A stretch of DNA of 40,681 nucleotides from an uncultured Eubacteriales bacterium (GTDB taxonomy: Bacteria > Bacillota > Clostridia > Lachnospirales > Lachnospiraceae), in the NCBI GenBank assembly GCA_900316115.1, contig ONBN01000015.1, positions 1-40,681 of the forward strand, written 5' to 3'. Below, in pieces: positions 24,682 to 32,699 of this stretch (position 1 is the stretch's first letter; each line of letters starts with the position of its first letter). The translations under genes were made by a program, and so were the position numbers. The notes beneath the pieces are model-generated. The model searched no databases, had not been told where the DNA came from, and saw only the letters and a program-made list of their open reading frames with translations.

Positions 24682-25644
24682 ATGAAAAAGCGTTATCTGA
24701 TCCTGGCAGGGCTGCTTGTCTGTGTGGCAGCTGCAGCCGGATGTGGATGTGGGAAAAAGAGCACAGACGATGGGAAGCAGTCTGAGGCGCAGGTGACAGT
24801 GGCTCCTGCATCAGACGACCAGAAGGCTGACAGCTCTTCCGGCAGTGACACCGGACTGGTGGACATGGAGAAGAGCACAGATGAAGACATTACCAATATT
24901 ATGGGAGAGAAGACAAGCACATCTTCCAAGGTTGTTGTGATCAATAAGACAGGCTCTGAGGTGGCAAGGATCTATATCCGTCCTAATTCTGATGATGATG
25001 ACTGGGGTGATGACCTTGTGAATGGCATGTTTACCCTGAAGGATGGAGACAAGGCTCTGTACTACTTTGAGAAGGATGCCAAGGATGCTTCCGGCAATAC
25101 AGTTTCCAGCTATGATATCCGTATTTCCTATACAGATGAGAATAAGAGCGAGTGCTTCTTCAGGAAGATCCCGCTTCAGAATATCAGCCAGATCACATTG
25201 AAGATGGATGGCTCAGGAGATTCTTCTATTCCGTATGCTACTTACCTTACAGGCAGCAGCAAGAAGGAGACATCCACACTTACAGAGGTTAAGAAGAGAT
25301 TAGGGCTGATCGATGACAATGGAGAGAGTACAGATGGCAGTGACAGCAGTAATACAGATGCCACACCTACTCCGGCAGTGACTTCTGCGCCGTCAGCCAC
25401 CACAGCTCCTACACCTGCTCCTGATCCCAATAATACAGATCCATCTGACAGCAGTGCCAGTGTGGCAGAGCAGTATATCGGGCAGTCCCTGGACAGCCTG
25501 ATCGCAGCATGCGGAGAGCCGCAGGGCAGCGATTATCAGAATGAGCCGGAGACCGGAGAGACAGGTTATCATTATTATCCGTCTTTCACAGTTTCCACAA
25601 CTGTAGATGAAAGCGGCAATGAGATCGTTGCAGGTGTATGGTAA
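24682..25644 (+). CDS. Uncharacterised surface lipoprotein
   Basis: Protein of 320 residues with a lipoprotein signal peptide (KKR, hydrophobic stretch, lipobox AAAGC at residues 17-21), so it should be tethered to the outer face of the membrane. An acidic Ser/Asp-rich linker follows. A folded beta-rich domain spans about 85-190 (VVVINKTGSEVARIYIRP, DGDKALYYF). Next comes a second low-complexity linker of Thr/Pro/Ala/Asp (about 210-260). The C-terminal module of about 60 residues, starting EQYIGQSLDSLIAACGEPQG, recalls SmpA/BamE-like repeats. The function is unknown. GGGAGG precedes the ATG. It has its own promoter and lies upstream of pyrH. Confidence 0.85.
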   Translation: MKKRYLILAGLLVCVAAAAGCGCGKKSTDDGKQSEAQVTVAPASDDQKADSSSGSDTGLVDMEKSTDEDITNIMGEKTSTSSKVVVINKTGSEVARIYIRPNSDDDDWGDDLVNGMFTLKDGDKALYYFEKDAKDASGNTVSSYDIRISYTDENKSECFFRKIPLQNISQITLKMDGSGDSSIPYATYLTGSSKKETSTLTEVKKRLGLIDDNGESTDGSDSSNTDATPTPAVTSAPSATTAPTPAPDPNNTDPSDSSASVAEQYIGQSLDSLIAACGEPQGSDYQNEPETGETGYHYYPSFTVSTTVDESGNEIVAGVW

Positions 25645-25710
25645 CATATATTGCCATAGAGCAGACTGCATAGAATAGAGAATAATCAGAAGCAAAGGCA
25701 GGGTTTTACA

Positions 25711-26412
25711 ATGGAAATGAAAAGAGTGTTATTAAAATTAAGCGGTGAGGCACTGGCAGGCCCCAAGAAGACAGGCTTTGACGAGGCTACTGTGATCGGT
25801 GTTGCAAAGCAGATCCATCAGATCGTATCCGAAGGCCTTCAGGTAGGTATTGTGATCGGAGGCGGTAACTTCTGGAGAGGACGCACCAGCGGTGCTATGG
25901 ACCGCTGCAAGGCAGATCAGATCGGCATGCTTGCTACCATTATGAACTGCATTTATGTATCTGATATCTGCAGATACGTAGGTCTTTCCACGGAAGTTTA
26001 TACACCGTTTACCTGTGGCGCATTTACAAAGCTGTACTCTGAGGACAGCGTAGAGGAGAGCTTTGCACAGGGCAAGGTCGTTTTCTTTGCAGGCGGTACA
26101 GGACATCCTTATTTTTCAACAGATACAGCTACTGTACTCCGTGCAGTGGAGATCGGTGCAGATGCTATCCTTCTTGCAAAGGCAGTGGATGGTATTTATG
26201 ACAGCGATCCTAAGGTGAATCCGGCAGCAGTGAAGTATGATGAGATTTCCATACAGGAAGTGGTTGACAAGAAGCTGGCTGCTATGGATCTTACAGCATC
26301 TATCATGTGTCTGGAGCAGAAGATGCCTATGCTGGTATTTGGTCTTGAAGAAGAAAACAGCATTGTGAATACTGTTCATGGTAAATTCTCCGGTACAAAA
26401 GTAACCGTGTAG
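25711..26412 (+). CDS. pyrH: UMP kinase
   Basis: Bacterial UMP kinase of 233 residues of the amino-acid-kinase fold, forming UDP from UMP and ATP for pyrimidine nucleotide synthesis. Motifs are VLLKLSGEALAG at the N-terminus, IVIGGGNFWRGR, DQIGMLATIMNC, FFAGGTGHPYFSTDTA and DAILLAKAVDGIYDSDP. The length is standard. The ribosome binding site is weak; the next in-frame ATG, two codons on, is also possible. It starts the conserved pyrH-frr-uppS-cdsA-dxr-rseP cluster. Confidence 0.96.
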   Translation: MEMKRVLLKLSGEALAGPKKTGFDEATVIGVAKQIHQIVSEGLQVGIVIGGGNFWRGRTSGAMDRCKADQIGMLATIMNCIYVSDICRYVGLSTEVYTPFTCGAFTKLYSEDSVEESFAQGKVVFFAGGTGHPYFSTDTATVLRAVEIGADAILLAKAVDGIYDSDPKVNPAAVKYDEISIQEVVDKKLAAMDLTASIMCLEQKMPMLVFGLEEENSIVNTVHGKFSGTKVTV

Positions 26413-26446
26413 AAAATAGAGAATAACAGGAGAGGGAGATTGAACA

Positions 26447-26998
26447 ATGGACGAGAGAATTCAGAAATATGAGGACAAAATGAAAAAGACCTTAAGTGGT
26501 TTTGAGACAGAGCTTACAACCATCCGTGCAGGACGCGCCAATCCGCACATCCTTGATAAGCTGACTGTAGATTACTATGGAACACCTACCCCGATTCAGC
26601 AGGTAGCCAATATTACAGTTCCGGAAGCACGTATGATCCAGATCCAGCCATGGGAGAACAGCCTGATCAAGAAGATCGAGAAAGCAATCCTTTGCTCTGA
26701 CCTGGGACTGAATCCAAGCAATGATGGCAAGGTGATCCGTCTCCTTTTCCCAGAGCTTACAGAGGACCGTCGTAAAGAGCTTGTAAAGGATGTTAAGAAA
26801 AAGGGCGAGGCTGCGAAGGTCGCTGTCCGCAATATCCGCCGGGATGCCAATGATGCCTTCAAGAAACTGAAAAAAGAAGATGTTTCCGAAGACGAAGTAA
26901 AGGAACTTGAAGATAAAGTCCAGAAACTGACAGATAAGTATATCAAGGATGTAGATGCTGCAGTTGATAAGAAATCCAAAGAAATTATGACAGTATAA
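26447..26998 (+). CDS. frr: Ribosome recycling factor
   Basis: Protein of 183 residues that splits the post-termination ribosome together with EF-G. It has the typical N-terminal helix, LTTIRAGRANPHILDKLTVDYYGTPTP, IQPWE, LGLNPSNDGKVIRLLFPELTEDRRKEL and the long C-terminal helix. GGAGAGGGAG precedes the ATG. It sits 34 bp after pyrH, as in most Firmicutes. Confidence 0.97.
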   Translation: MDERIQKYEDKMKKTLSGFETELTTIRAGRANPHILDKLTVDYYGTPTPIQQVANITVPEARMIQIQPWENSLIKKIEKAILCSDLGLNPSNDGKVIRLLFPELTEDRRKELVKDVKKKGEAAKVAVRNIRRDANDAFKKLKKEDVSEDEVKELEDKVQKLTDKYIKDVDAAVDKKSKEIMTV

Positions 26999-27012
26999 GC
27001 ATTATATAAGGG

Positions 27013-27057
27013 AGGACTGCTGCAAATAAGGCATTGTCTGTTTGCAGCAGTCCTTTT
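27013..27057 (+). terminator. Hairpin between frr and uppS
   Basis: AGGACTGCTGCAAA (27013-27026) and TTTGCAGCAGTCCT (27041-27054) form a perfect 14-bp stem followed by a short T-run (TTTTG). It may partly terminate transcription or stabilise the upstream mRNA. Confidence 0.7.
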
Positions 27058-27085
27058 GTACTGCGATATAGCGAAGGAGAAAAAT

Positions 27086-27802
27086 ATGAAGGTGCCCAAT
27101 CATGTAGCAATCATTCTGGATGGTAATGGCAGATGGGCGAAAGCAAAAGGCATGCCAAGGACTTACGGGCATGTAAAAGGCTGCGCCAACCTGGAAACCA
27201 TTTGTGATGATGTAAAAGACCTAGGAATCAAATATCTGACAGTGTATGCATTTTCCACAGAGAACTGGAAGCGTTCCAGGGATGAGGTGGAAGCACTGAT
27301 GAAGCTTTTCAGAAGCTATCTGAAAAAGTGTGTAAAAATAGCAGAAAGAAATAAGATGCGAGTGAAGATCATTGGAGATACTTCTGTGTTTGATGATGTG
27401 ATCCAGGAAAGGATCCGTTATCTGGAGGATGTGTCCAAGGATTATGATGAGCTGTATTTCCAGATCGCACTGAATTATGGCAGCAGGGATGAGATCACCA
27501 GAGGTATGCGAAGACTGGCCCAGGATGCTGCAGAAGGTAAGCTGATTCCTGCACAGATCACAGAGGAGACCATTGAAGGCTATCTGGATACTGCAGAGGT
27601 ACCGGATCCGGATCTTCTGATCCGCACAAGTGGTGAGCTGCGTCTGTCCAATTTCCTTTTGTGGCAGCTGGCATATACAGAGTTTTATTTTACAGATGTT
27701 CCCTGGCCGGATTTTGATAAAGAAGAATTAATCAGAGCCATTGAGAAATATAATCAAAGAGAAAGAAGATACGGCGGGGTAAAGGAGGAGCAGAATGTTT
27801 AA
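27086..27802 (+). CDS. uppS: Isoprenyl (undecaprenyl) diphosphate synthase
   Basis: Cis-prenyltransferase of 238 residues that makes undecaprenyl diphosphate, the lipid carrier for cell-wall synthesis. Motifs are HVAIILDGNGRWAKAKG (catalytic Asp), YGHVKG, YAFSTENWKR and the C-terminal LLIRTSGELRLSNFLLWQLAYTE. ATG 27086 follows AAGGAG by about 6 bp; an earlier in-frame ATG at 27056 overlaps the terminator hairpin. It overlaps cdsA by 8 bp. Confidence 0.95.
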   Translation: MKVPNHVAIILDGNGRWAKAKGMPRTYGHVKGCANLETICDDVKDLGIKYLTVYAFSTENWKRSRDEVEALMKLFRSYLKKCVKIAERNKMRVKIIGDTSVFDDVIQERIRYLEDVSKDYDELYFQIALNYGSRDEITRGMRRLAQDAAEGKLIPAQITEETIEGYLDTAEVPDPDLLIRTSGELRLSNFLLWQLAYTEFYFTDVPWPDFDKEELIRAIEKYNQRERRYGGVKEEQNV

Positions 27803-28586
27803 AACTAGGCTTATAAGTGGGATCCTGCTGGTGGCAGTGGCTCTTCTTACGATCATGAGCGGCAGCTATATACTGTTTTTCACACTTCTTGGGATATCCC
27901 TGATCGGTATGCAGGAATTATACAAGGCCATGCAGGTCCATAAAGAGAAATTTACGCTTCTGGAGATCACAGGCTATGTGGGGGCTGTGGTATATTATAT
28001 TGCCATGACAGCAGGTTATGAGAAATATGGCATGATGGGAGTGATCCTTGCCCTGATCCTTCTGCTTTTTGTATATGTGTTTACATATCCAAGATTTCAG
28101 GCAGGAGAAGTGATGGCAGCATTTTTCGGGATCGTCTATGTTGCTGTTATGCTTTCCTTTATTTACCTTACCCGTAACCTTACGGATGGTAAATACATTG
28201 TATGGCTGATCTTTTTATGCTCTTGGGGATGCGACACCTGTGCATACTGTACAGGTATGTTGATCGGTAAGCATAAGATGGCCCCTGTATTAAGCCCGAA
28301 GAAATCCGTTGAAGGAGCCGTAGGTGGTGTGGCTGGTGCAGCCCTTTTGGGTGCGCTGTATGCAGCAGCTACCGGTGGCAAAGTAGCAGAGTATGCTATG
28401 ATCTGTGCTGTTGGTGCATTGATCTCCATGGTAGGAGATCTGGCAGCTTCTGCCATCAAGAGAAATCAGGGGATTAAGGATTACGGCAAACTGATCCCAG
28501 GACACGGCGGGATCCTTGACCGTTTTGACAGTGTGATCATTACAGCACCGGTGATTTACTATCTGGCAACCCTGATCCTGGGTTGA
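27795..28586 (+). CDS. cdsA: Phosphatidate cytidylyltransferase
   Basis: Integral membrane enzyme of 263 residues forming CDP-diacylglycerol from CTP and phosphatidate, the branch point for phospholipids. It has about seven membrane segments and the C-terminal family signature SAIKRNQGIKDYGKLIPGHGGILDRFDS. AAAGGAGG precedes the ATG within the end of uppS, indicating coupled translation. Confidence 0.95.
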   Translation: MFKTRLISGILLVAVALLTIMSGSYILFFTLLGISLIGMQELYKAMQVHKEKFTLLEITGYVGAVVYYIAMTAGYEKYGMMGVILALILLLFVYVFTYPRFQAGEVMAAFFGIVYVAVMLSFIYLTRNLTDGKYIVWLIFLCSWGCDTCAYCTGMLIGKHKMAPVLSPKKSVEGAVGGVAGAALLGALYAAATGGKVAEYAMICAVGALISMVGDLAASAIKRNQGIKDYGKLIPGHGGILDRFDSVIITAPVIYYLATLILG

Positions 28587-28608
28587 TCCTTATATAAAGA
28601 AAGGGTGT

Positions 28609-29757
28609 ATGTTCATGAAAAAAATAGCAATTTTGGGATCTACCGGATCCATAGGCACCCAGACACTGGATGTGGTCCGGGCAAATAAAGATATACAGGT
28701 TCTTGGCATCAGTGCCGGGAGAAATATCTTGAAGCTGGAAGAACAGGTGCGTGAGTTTCATCCCAGGCTGGTAGCTGTATGGGATGAACAGTCTGCAAAG
28801 GATCTTAAGGTACGGATCGCTGATCTGCCTGTAGAAGTGGTTTCCGGCATGGAAGGCCTGCTTCAGCTGGCCAGGATGGAAGAGACGGATATCCTGGTAA
28901 CGGCTGTGGTAGGGATGATCGGGATACGTCCTACCATGGAAGCCATCCAGGCAGGGAAGGATATTGCCCTTGCCAATAAAGAAACACTGGTAACAGCCGG
29001 ACGTCTGATCATGTCCCTTGCAAAAGAGAAGGGTGTACAGATCCTGCCTGTAGACAGTGAGCACAGTGCGATTTTCCAGGCAATCCACGGAGAAAATAAA
29101 AAAGAGATCCATAAGCTTCTCATCACTGCTTCCGGCGGTCCTTTCCGTGGGAAGAAAAGAGAAGAACTGGAGCATGTAACTGTAGCAGACACATTAAAGC
29201 ATCCCAACTGGGTTATGGGACAGAAAATCACGGTAGATTCTGCAAGCCTGGTGAATAAAGGTCTTGAGGTAATGGAAGCCAGATGGCTGTTTGATATGGA
29301 TCTTGACCATATCCAGGTAGTGGTACAGCCACAGAGTATTATCCATTCCATGGTAGAATTTAAAGATGGGGCCGTGATAGCACAGCTTGGCACGCCTGAT
29401 ATGCGTCTGCCGATCCAGTATGCCCTGTATTATCCCCAGAGGCGCTATCTGGATGGAGAACGCCTTGATTTCCACAAGTTAAAGCAGATCACCTTTGAAG
29501 AACCGGATATGGATACATTCCTGGGTCTGCCTATGGCTATTAAGGCAGCACAGGCAGGGGGAAGCATGCCCACCGTCTTTAATGCAGCCAATGAACTGGC
29601 AGTGAGAATGTTCCTTCAGGAAAAGATCCGTTTCCTGGATATTTATGAGATTATCGGGCAGTCTATGGAAAGACATAAAGTGATCCCTCATCCGGATCTG
29701 GATCAGATCCTGGCTGTGGAAAAAGAAACTTATCAGTGGATTGAAAGCAGGTGGTAG
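28609..29757 (+). CDS. dxr: 1-deoxy-D-xylulose-5-phosphate reductoisomerase
   Basis: NADPH-dependent enzyme of 380-382 residues forming MEP in the non-mevalonate isoprenoid pathway. Motifs are the nucleotide-binding ILGSTGSIGTQTLDVV, LANKETLVTAG, VDSEHSAIFQ, LITASGGPF, LKHPNWVMGQKITVDSASLVNKGLEVMEA and the C-terminal FNAANELAV. Two starts, 28609 and 28615, are equally placed relative to AAAGGG. It feeds precursors to uppS in the same operon. Confidence 0.96.
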   Translation: MFMKKIAILGSTGSIGTQTLDVVRANKDIQVLGISAGRNILKLEEQVREFHPRLVAVWDEQSAKDLKVRIADLPVEVVSGMEGLLQLARMEETDILVTAVVGMIGIRPTMEAIQAGKDIALANKETLVTAGRLIMSLAKEKGVQILPVDSEHSAIFQAIHGENKKEIHKLLITASGGPFRGKKREELEHVTVADTLKHPNWVMGQKITVDSASLVNKGLEVMEARWLFDMDLDHIQVVVQPQSIIHSMVEFKDGAVIAQLGTPDMRLPIQYALYYPQRRYLDGERLDFHKLKQITFEEPDMDTFLGLPMAIKAAQAGGSMPTVFNAANELAVRMFLQEKIRFLDIYEIIGQSMERHKVIPHPDLDQILAVEKETYQWIESRW

Positions 29758-29758
29758 A

Positions 29759-31045
29759 TTGAAAATCATTCTGGCAATCATTATTTTCAGCGCAATTGTC
29801 CTGTTTCATGAGCTGGGACATTTCCTTCTGGCAAAGAAAAACGGGATCGTAGTTACTGAATTTTCTCTGGGTATGGGACCAAGACTTATTAGCACTGTAA
29901 AAGGCGGCACCAGGTATTCCCTGAAGCTGCTTCCTCTTGGAGGATCCTGCGCTATGCTCGGGGAGGACATGGAGGATGACAGACCCGGTACCTTTAATGC
30001 TGCACCTGTTTGGGGACGGATCGCAGTGGTGGCAGCGGGACCTGTGTTTAACTTTATCCTGGCATTTGTACTTTCTGTGATCATGGTGTCCCTGGTAGGG
30101 TATGATCCAGCAGAGGTACTGAATGTGGAGACTGGTTCTTCCGCAGAAAAGGCAGGGCTTCAGGCAGGAGATGAGATCACGAAATATGAAGGATATACCA
30201 TTGATCTTTCCAGAGATCTGTACCTGTATACTTATTTTAATCCGGCACAGGAAGATAAGACTGTGCACATGACGGTAGAGCGTGACGGAGAGGAGATCGA
30301 TCTGGCCTTTAAGCCGGATGTATCTGTCAGATACCTGCTTGGCTTTAACAGAAGTGATGCATCATCTATGGAGGTGGAATCCCTGATCTCAGGGATGCCA
30401 CTGGAGGAGGCAGGACTTCAGGCAGGAGATGTGATCACATCTATTAATGGAGTGACTGTGGCAGATGGGGATGAATATCAGGCTTATATTGACGAACACC
30501 CCCTTTCCAATGAGCCTGTACAGATTACTTATGAGCGTGATGGACTGGAATATGATGCCACCATTACGCCAAAGGAATACCGTACACCAGATCTTGGCTT
30601 TTCCTATAATGGCGGTTATCAGAAGACCCAAGGGATGTCAGTCCTGAAATACAGTGCCTATGAAGTGAAGTATCTGATCCGTTCTACGATTATGAGCCTG
30701 AAAGAACTGATCACCGGGCATCTGGGGATCAAGGATCTGAGCGGACCGGTAGGTGTGGTGGATGCCATTGGAACCACCTATGAACAAAGCAAAAAAGAAG
30801 GATTACTTGCAGTGTGGGTAAATATGATCTATATGGCAATCTTTCTTTCTGCAAACCTGGGAGTTATGAACCTGCTTCCTATCCCTGCACTGGATGGAGG
30901 AAGGCTTGTATTTCTGGTGATCGAGGCAGTAAGGAGAAAGCCGGTGAACCGTCAGGTGGAAGGGATGGTTCATTTTGCAGGGCTGATGCTTCTTATGCTA
31001 TTGATGGTTGTGGTCATGTATAATGACCTTTTGAAGATTTTTTAA
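29759..31045 (+). CDS. rseP: RseP-type site-2 membrane metalloprotease
   Basis: Intramembrane zinc protease of 428 residues. Features in order: first membrane segment with the zinc motif HELGH (about residues 18-22), a membrane segment near 95-115, two PDZ domains (about 120-190 and 200-285, each with AGLQAGDEI/VI), and the C-terminal LLPIPALDGGR motif with the third ligand. It cleaves membrane-bound anti-sigma factors or remnant signal peptides. TTG 29759 follows AGGTGG; a TTG at 29741 lies inside dxr without a ribosome binding site. In related genomes ispG often follows; here it is replaced by pilus genes 19 bp later. Confidence 0.93.
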   Translation: MKIILAIIIFSAIVLFHELGHFLLAKKNGIVVTEFSLGMGPRLISTVKGGTRYSLKLLPLGGSCAMLGEDMEDDRPGTFNAAPVWGRIAVVAAGPVFNFILAFVLSVIMVSLVGYDPAEVLNVETGSSAEKAGLQAGDEITKYEGYTIDLSRDLYLYTYFNPAQEDKTVHMTVERDGEEIDLAFKPDVSVRYLLGFNRSDASSMEVESLISGMPLEEAGLQAGDVITSINGVTVADGDEYQAYIDEHPLSNEPVQITYERDGLEYDATITPKEYRTPDLGFSYNGGYQKTQGMSVLKYSAYEVKYLIRSTIMSLKELITGHLGIKDLSGPVGVVDAIGTTYEQSKKEGLLAVWVNMIYMAIFLSANLGVMNLLPIPALDGGRLVFLVIEAVRRKPVNRQVEGMVHFAGLMLLMLLMVVVMYNDLLKIF

Positions 31046-31064
31046 ACAGATATCAGCGAAAAGA

Positions 31065-32615
31065 GTGGAAAAGGAAATGAAGAAAAAAATCATTGCAGTA
31101 TGCCTGATCTTTTTTATGATTTTCCCGTACATTGGCAATGCTGTAACCGCAGAGGAAGCAGCAGAGAAAATCTTCCGTGATACATCAGAGATCACGGAAG
31201 AGGAAAATAATGAGGATGAAAAAGAACAGGATATTTTTTCGGATGAAGGGGATCCGGATCAGAATGCAGAGGATGACACAAAGCAGGATGTAAATACAGA
31301 TGAAAATATCCAGGATGCGATGGATGTAGATCCTGATGAAAATGCAGGGGAAGAAGTATCTGCTTCGGATGAAGAAGCAGTGGAAGATGTAGAGGAAGAA
31401 TCAGAACCTGCAGATATTTTTGAAGAAGAATATACAGATGTAACAGATGTAGTCGATGCAGATGCAACAGAAGCAGAAAGTACCCAGGTTTCAGAAGAGG
31501 AACTTTATTCTCTGAAAGATGGCATGAACTACATTATCTATTATATAGATGGCGATACCAATTATGGGATGGCAGCGCCGGCCGGCAATGAACAGGGCGG
31601 CGTAAAGGAACGGATTCTTGCAATAAATGAGGATGGGGTAGATTTTGGCGATGATCCTGCATGTATCTGGAAATATGAGGCAGACAGCTCTTCTTTGTGC
31701 TCTACAGTAGATGGGATCCAGAAATATCTGGGACTGAATGTGTACTGGGCAGGGATGCCTTATATTGCAAAGGCTGGAACTACGGCTTCCCCTCTGGCGT
31801 TTAAGATATACAAGAAGTCAGACGCTTATGCATTCTGGAGCCTACTACAGAATCAGGGACAGGCTAATGGAGGATTCCTGGGCTTTGACATACAGAACAA
31901 ATGGTTTACCAGTTTGGAAAACTCTTACATGTCTATGCAGATCGCAGAACTGGGATATGATATTGCAGTAGAGGATCACAGTAACATGGTATATAGTGAA
32001 GGTGATCCGATTCTGATCAGCCAGTATGTGAAGGATGGGGGAAGCTATCAGATCACATTAAACAATACCAAGGCAGATGGCAGCGGTGACATTCTGTGGG
32101 TGTGTGAGGGAATGGATGGCAGCACTTATACAAAAGGAGATAACAATCCGAATGTGGATATTACCACAGATCCGGATAATCATACCACTACCGTTACTCT
32201 TACCGGCGTAAGCCAGAGCTACAGGATTTTACCTATTGATGAGAATAAAAGTTATCATCTGGTTTATAAGATGAAAGCAGGACATGCATCGGATGGTTCC
32301 TACTGGGACACCAGGGAAGGGCACTACCCTGTGCTGGAAACTGGCACTTATGACTCCTTTACTACGGATCTTTCCGCTTCGCAGCCATGTATTACCTATC
32401 AGGTATCTGATTTTACGGTAGATGAAGAGGGAAGCTATACACCTCTGGATCTGGAAAGCCATTACTGGCAGACCCTCACCTACAGTGGGGATAATACAAG
32501 GGCTAATCCCAGGTATACTTATACCTTTGGAGGGTGGAGACTGGCTGATGAAAAGGGCAATACCCATCTGATCCATAAGGGTGAGAAGATCACAGCAGCC
32601 CAGTTAAGCAGTTAG
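31065..32615 (+). CDS. N-terminal part of a large pilus adhesin, cut by an in-frame TAG
   Basis: This is the 5' half of a surface protein of about 1445 codons. It starts with GTG 31065 or ATG 31077 and has a signal peptide (KKKIIAVCLIFFMIF, cut near VTA). About 100 highly acidic residues (Asp/Glu-rich, about 35-140) follow, then beta-rich domains without a family I can name. The last part before the stop resembles a Listeria-Bacteroides (InlB B) repeat: YTFGGW, then KITAAQL, then the TAG, then DGTITLISEWW. The stop therefore falls within one domain. The same frame continues without other stops to 35399. No sorting signal is present in this part, so alone it would be secreted and not anchored. 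Confidence 0.8.
   Translation: MEKEMKKKIIAVCLIFFMIFPYIGNAVTAEEAAEKIFRDTSEITEEENNEDEKEQDIFSDEGDPDQNAEDDTKQDVNTDENIQDAMDVDPDENAGEEVSASDEEAVEDVEEESEPADIFEEEYTDVTDVVDADATEAESTQVSEEELYSLKDGMNYIIYYIDGDTNYGMAAPAGNEQGGVKERILAINEDGVDFGDDPACIWKYEADSSSLCSTVDGIQKYLGLNVYWAGMPYIAKAGTTASPLAFKIYKKSDAYAFWSLLQNQGQANGGFLGFDIQNKWFTSLENSYMSMQIAELGYDIAVEDHSNMVYSEGDPILISQYVKDGGSYQITLNNTKADGSGDILWVCEGMDGSTYTKGDNNPNVDITTDPDNHTTTVTLTGVSQSYRILPIDENKSYHLVYKMKAGHASDGSYWDTREGHYPVLETGTYDSFTTDLSASQPCITYQVSDFTVDEEGSYTPLDLESHYWQTLTYSGDNTRANPRYTYTFGGWRLADEKGNTHLIHKGEKITAAQLSS
32613..32615 (+). other. In-frame amber (TAG) codon within the adhesin gene
   Basis: The codon is flanked by open reading frame in the same phase on both sides (31065-35399). 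It lies in a predicted repeat domain where a tyrosine would be a natural residue (TAT/TAC to TAG, one change). It could be a true inactivating mutation, a sequencing error or a read-through site. Confidence 0.85.
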
Positions 32616-32699
32616 GCAGAAGCAGATGGCACGATTACGCTGATTTCGGAATGGTGGCTGTGTGAATCCGGGAATAATTTTGCTTCGGTTTCTTTCTAT

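Noticed and set aside
32613-32615. Programmed stop-codon recoding (pyrrolysine or similar)
   Set aside because: No supporting structure or recoding genes are seen in the window and TAG is used as a normal stop elsewhere here (for example dxr). A simple nonsense mutation is more likely, so recoding is mentioned only as an alternative.
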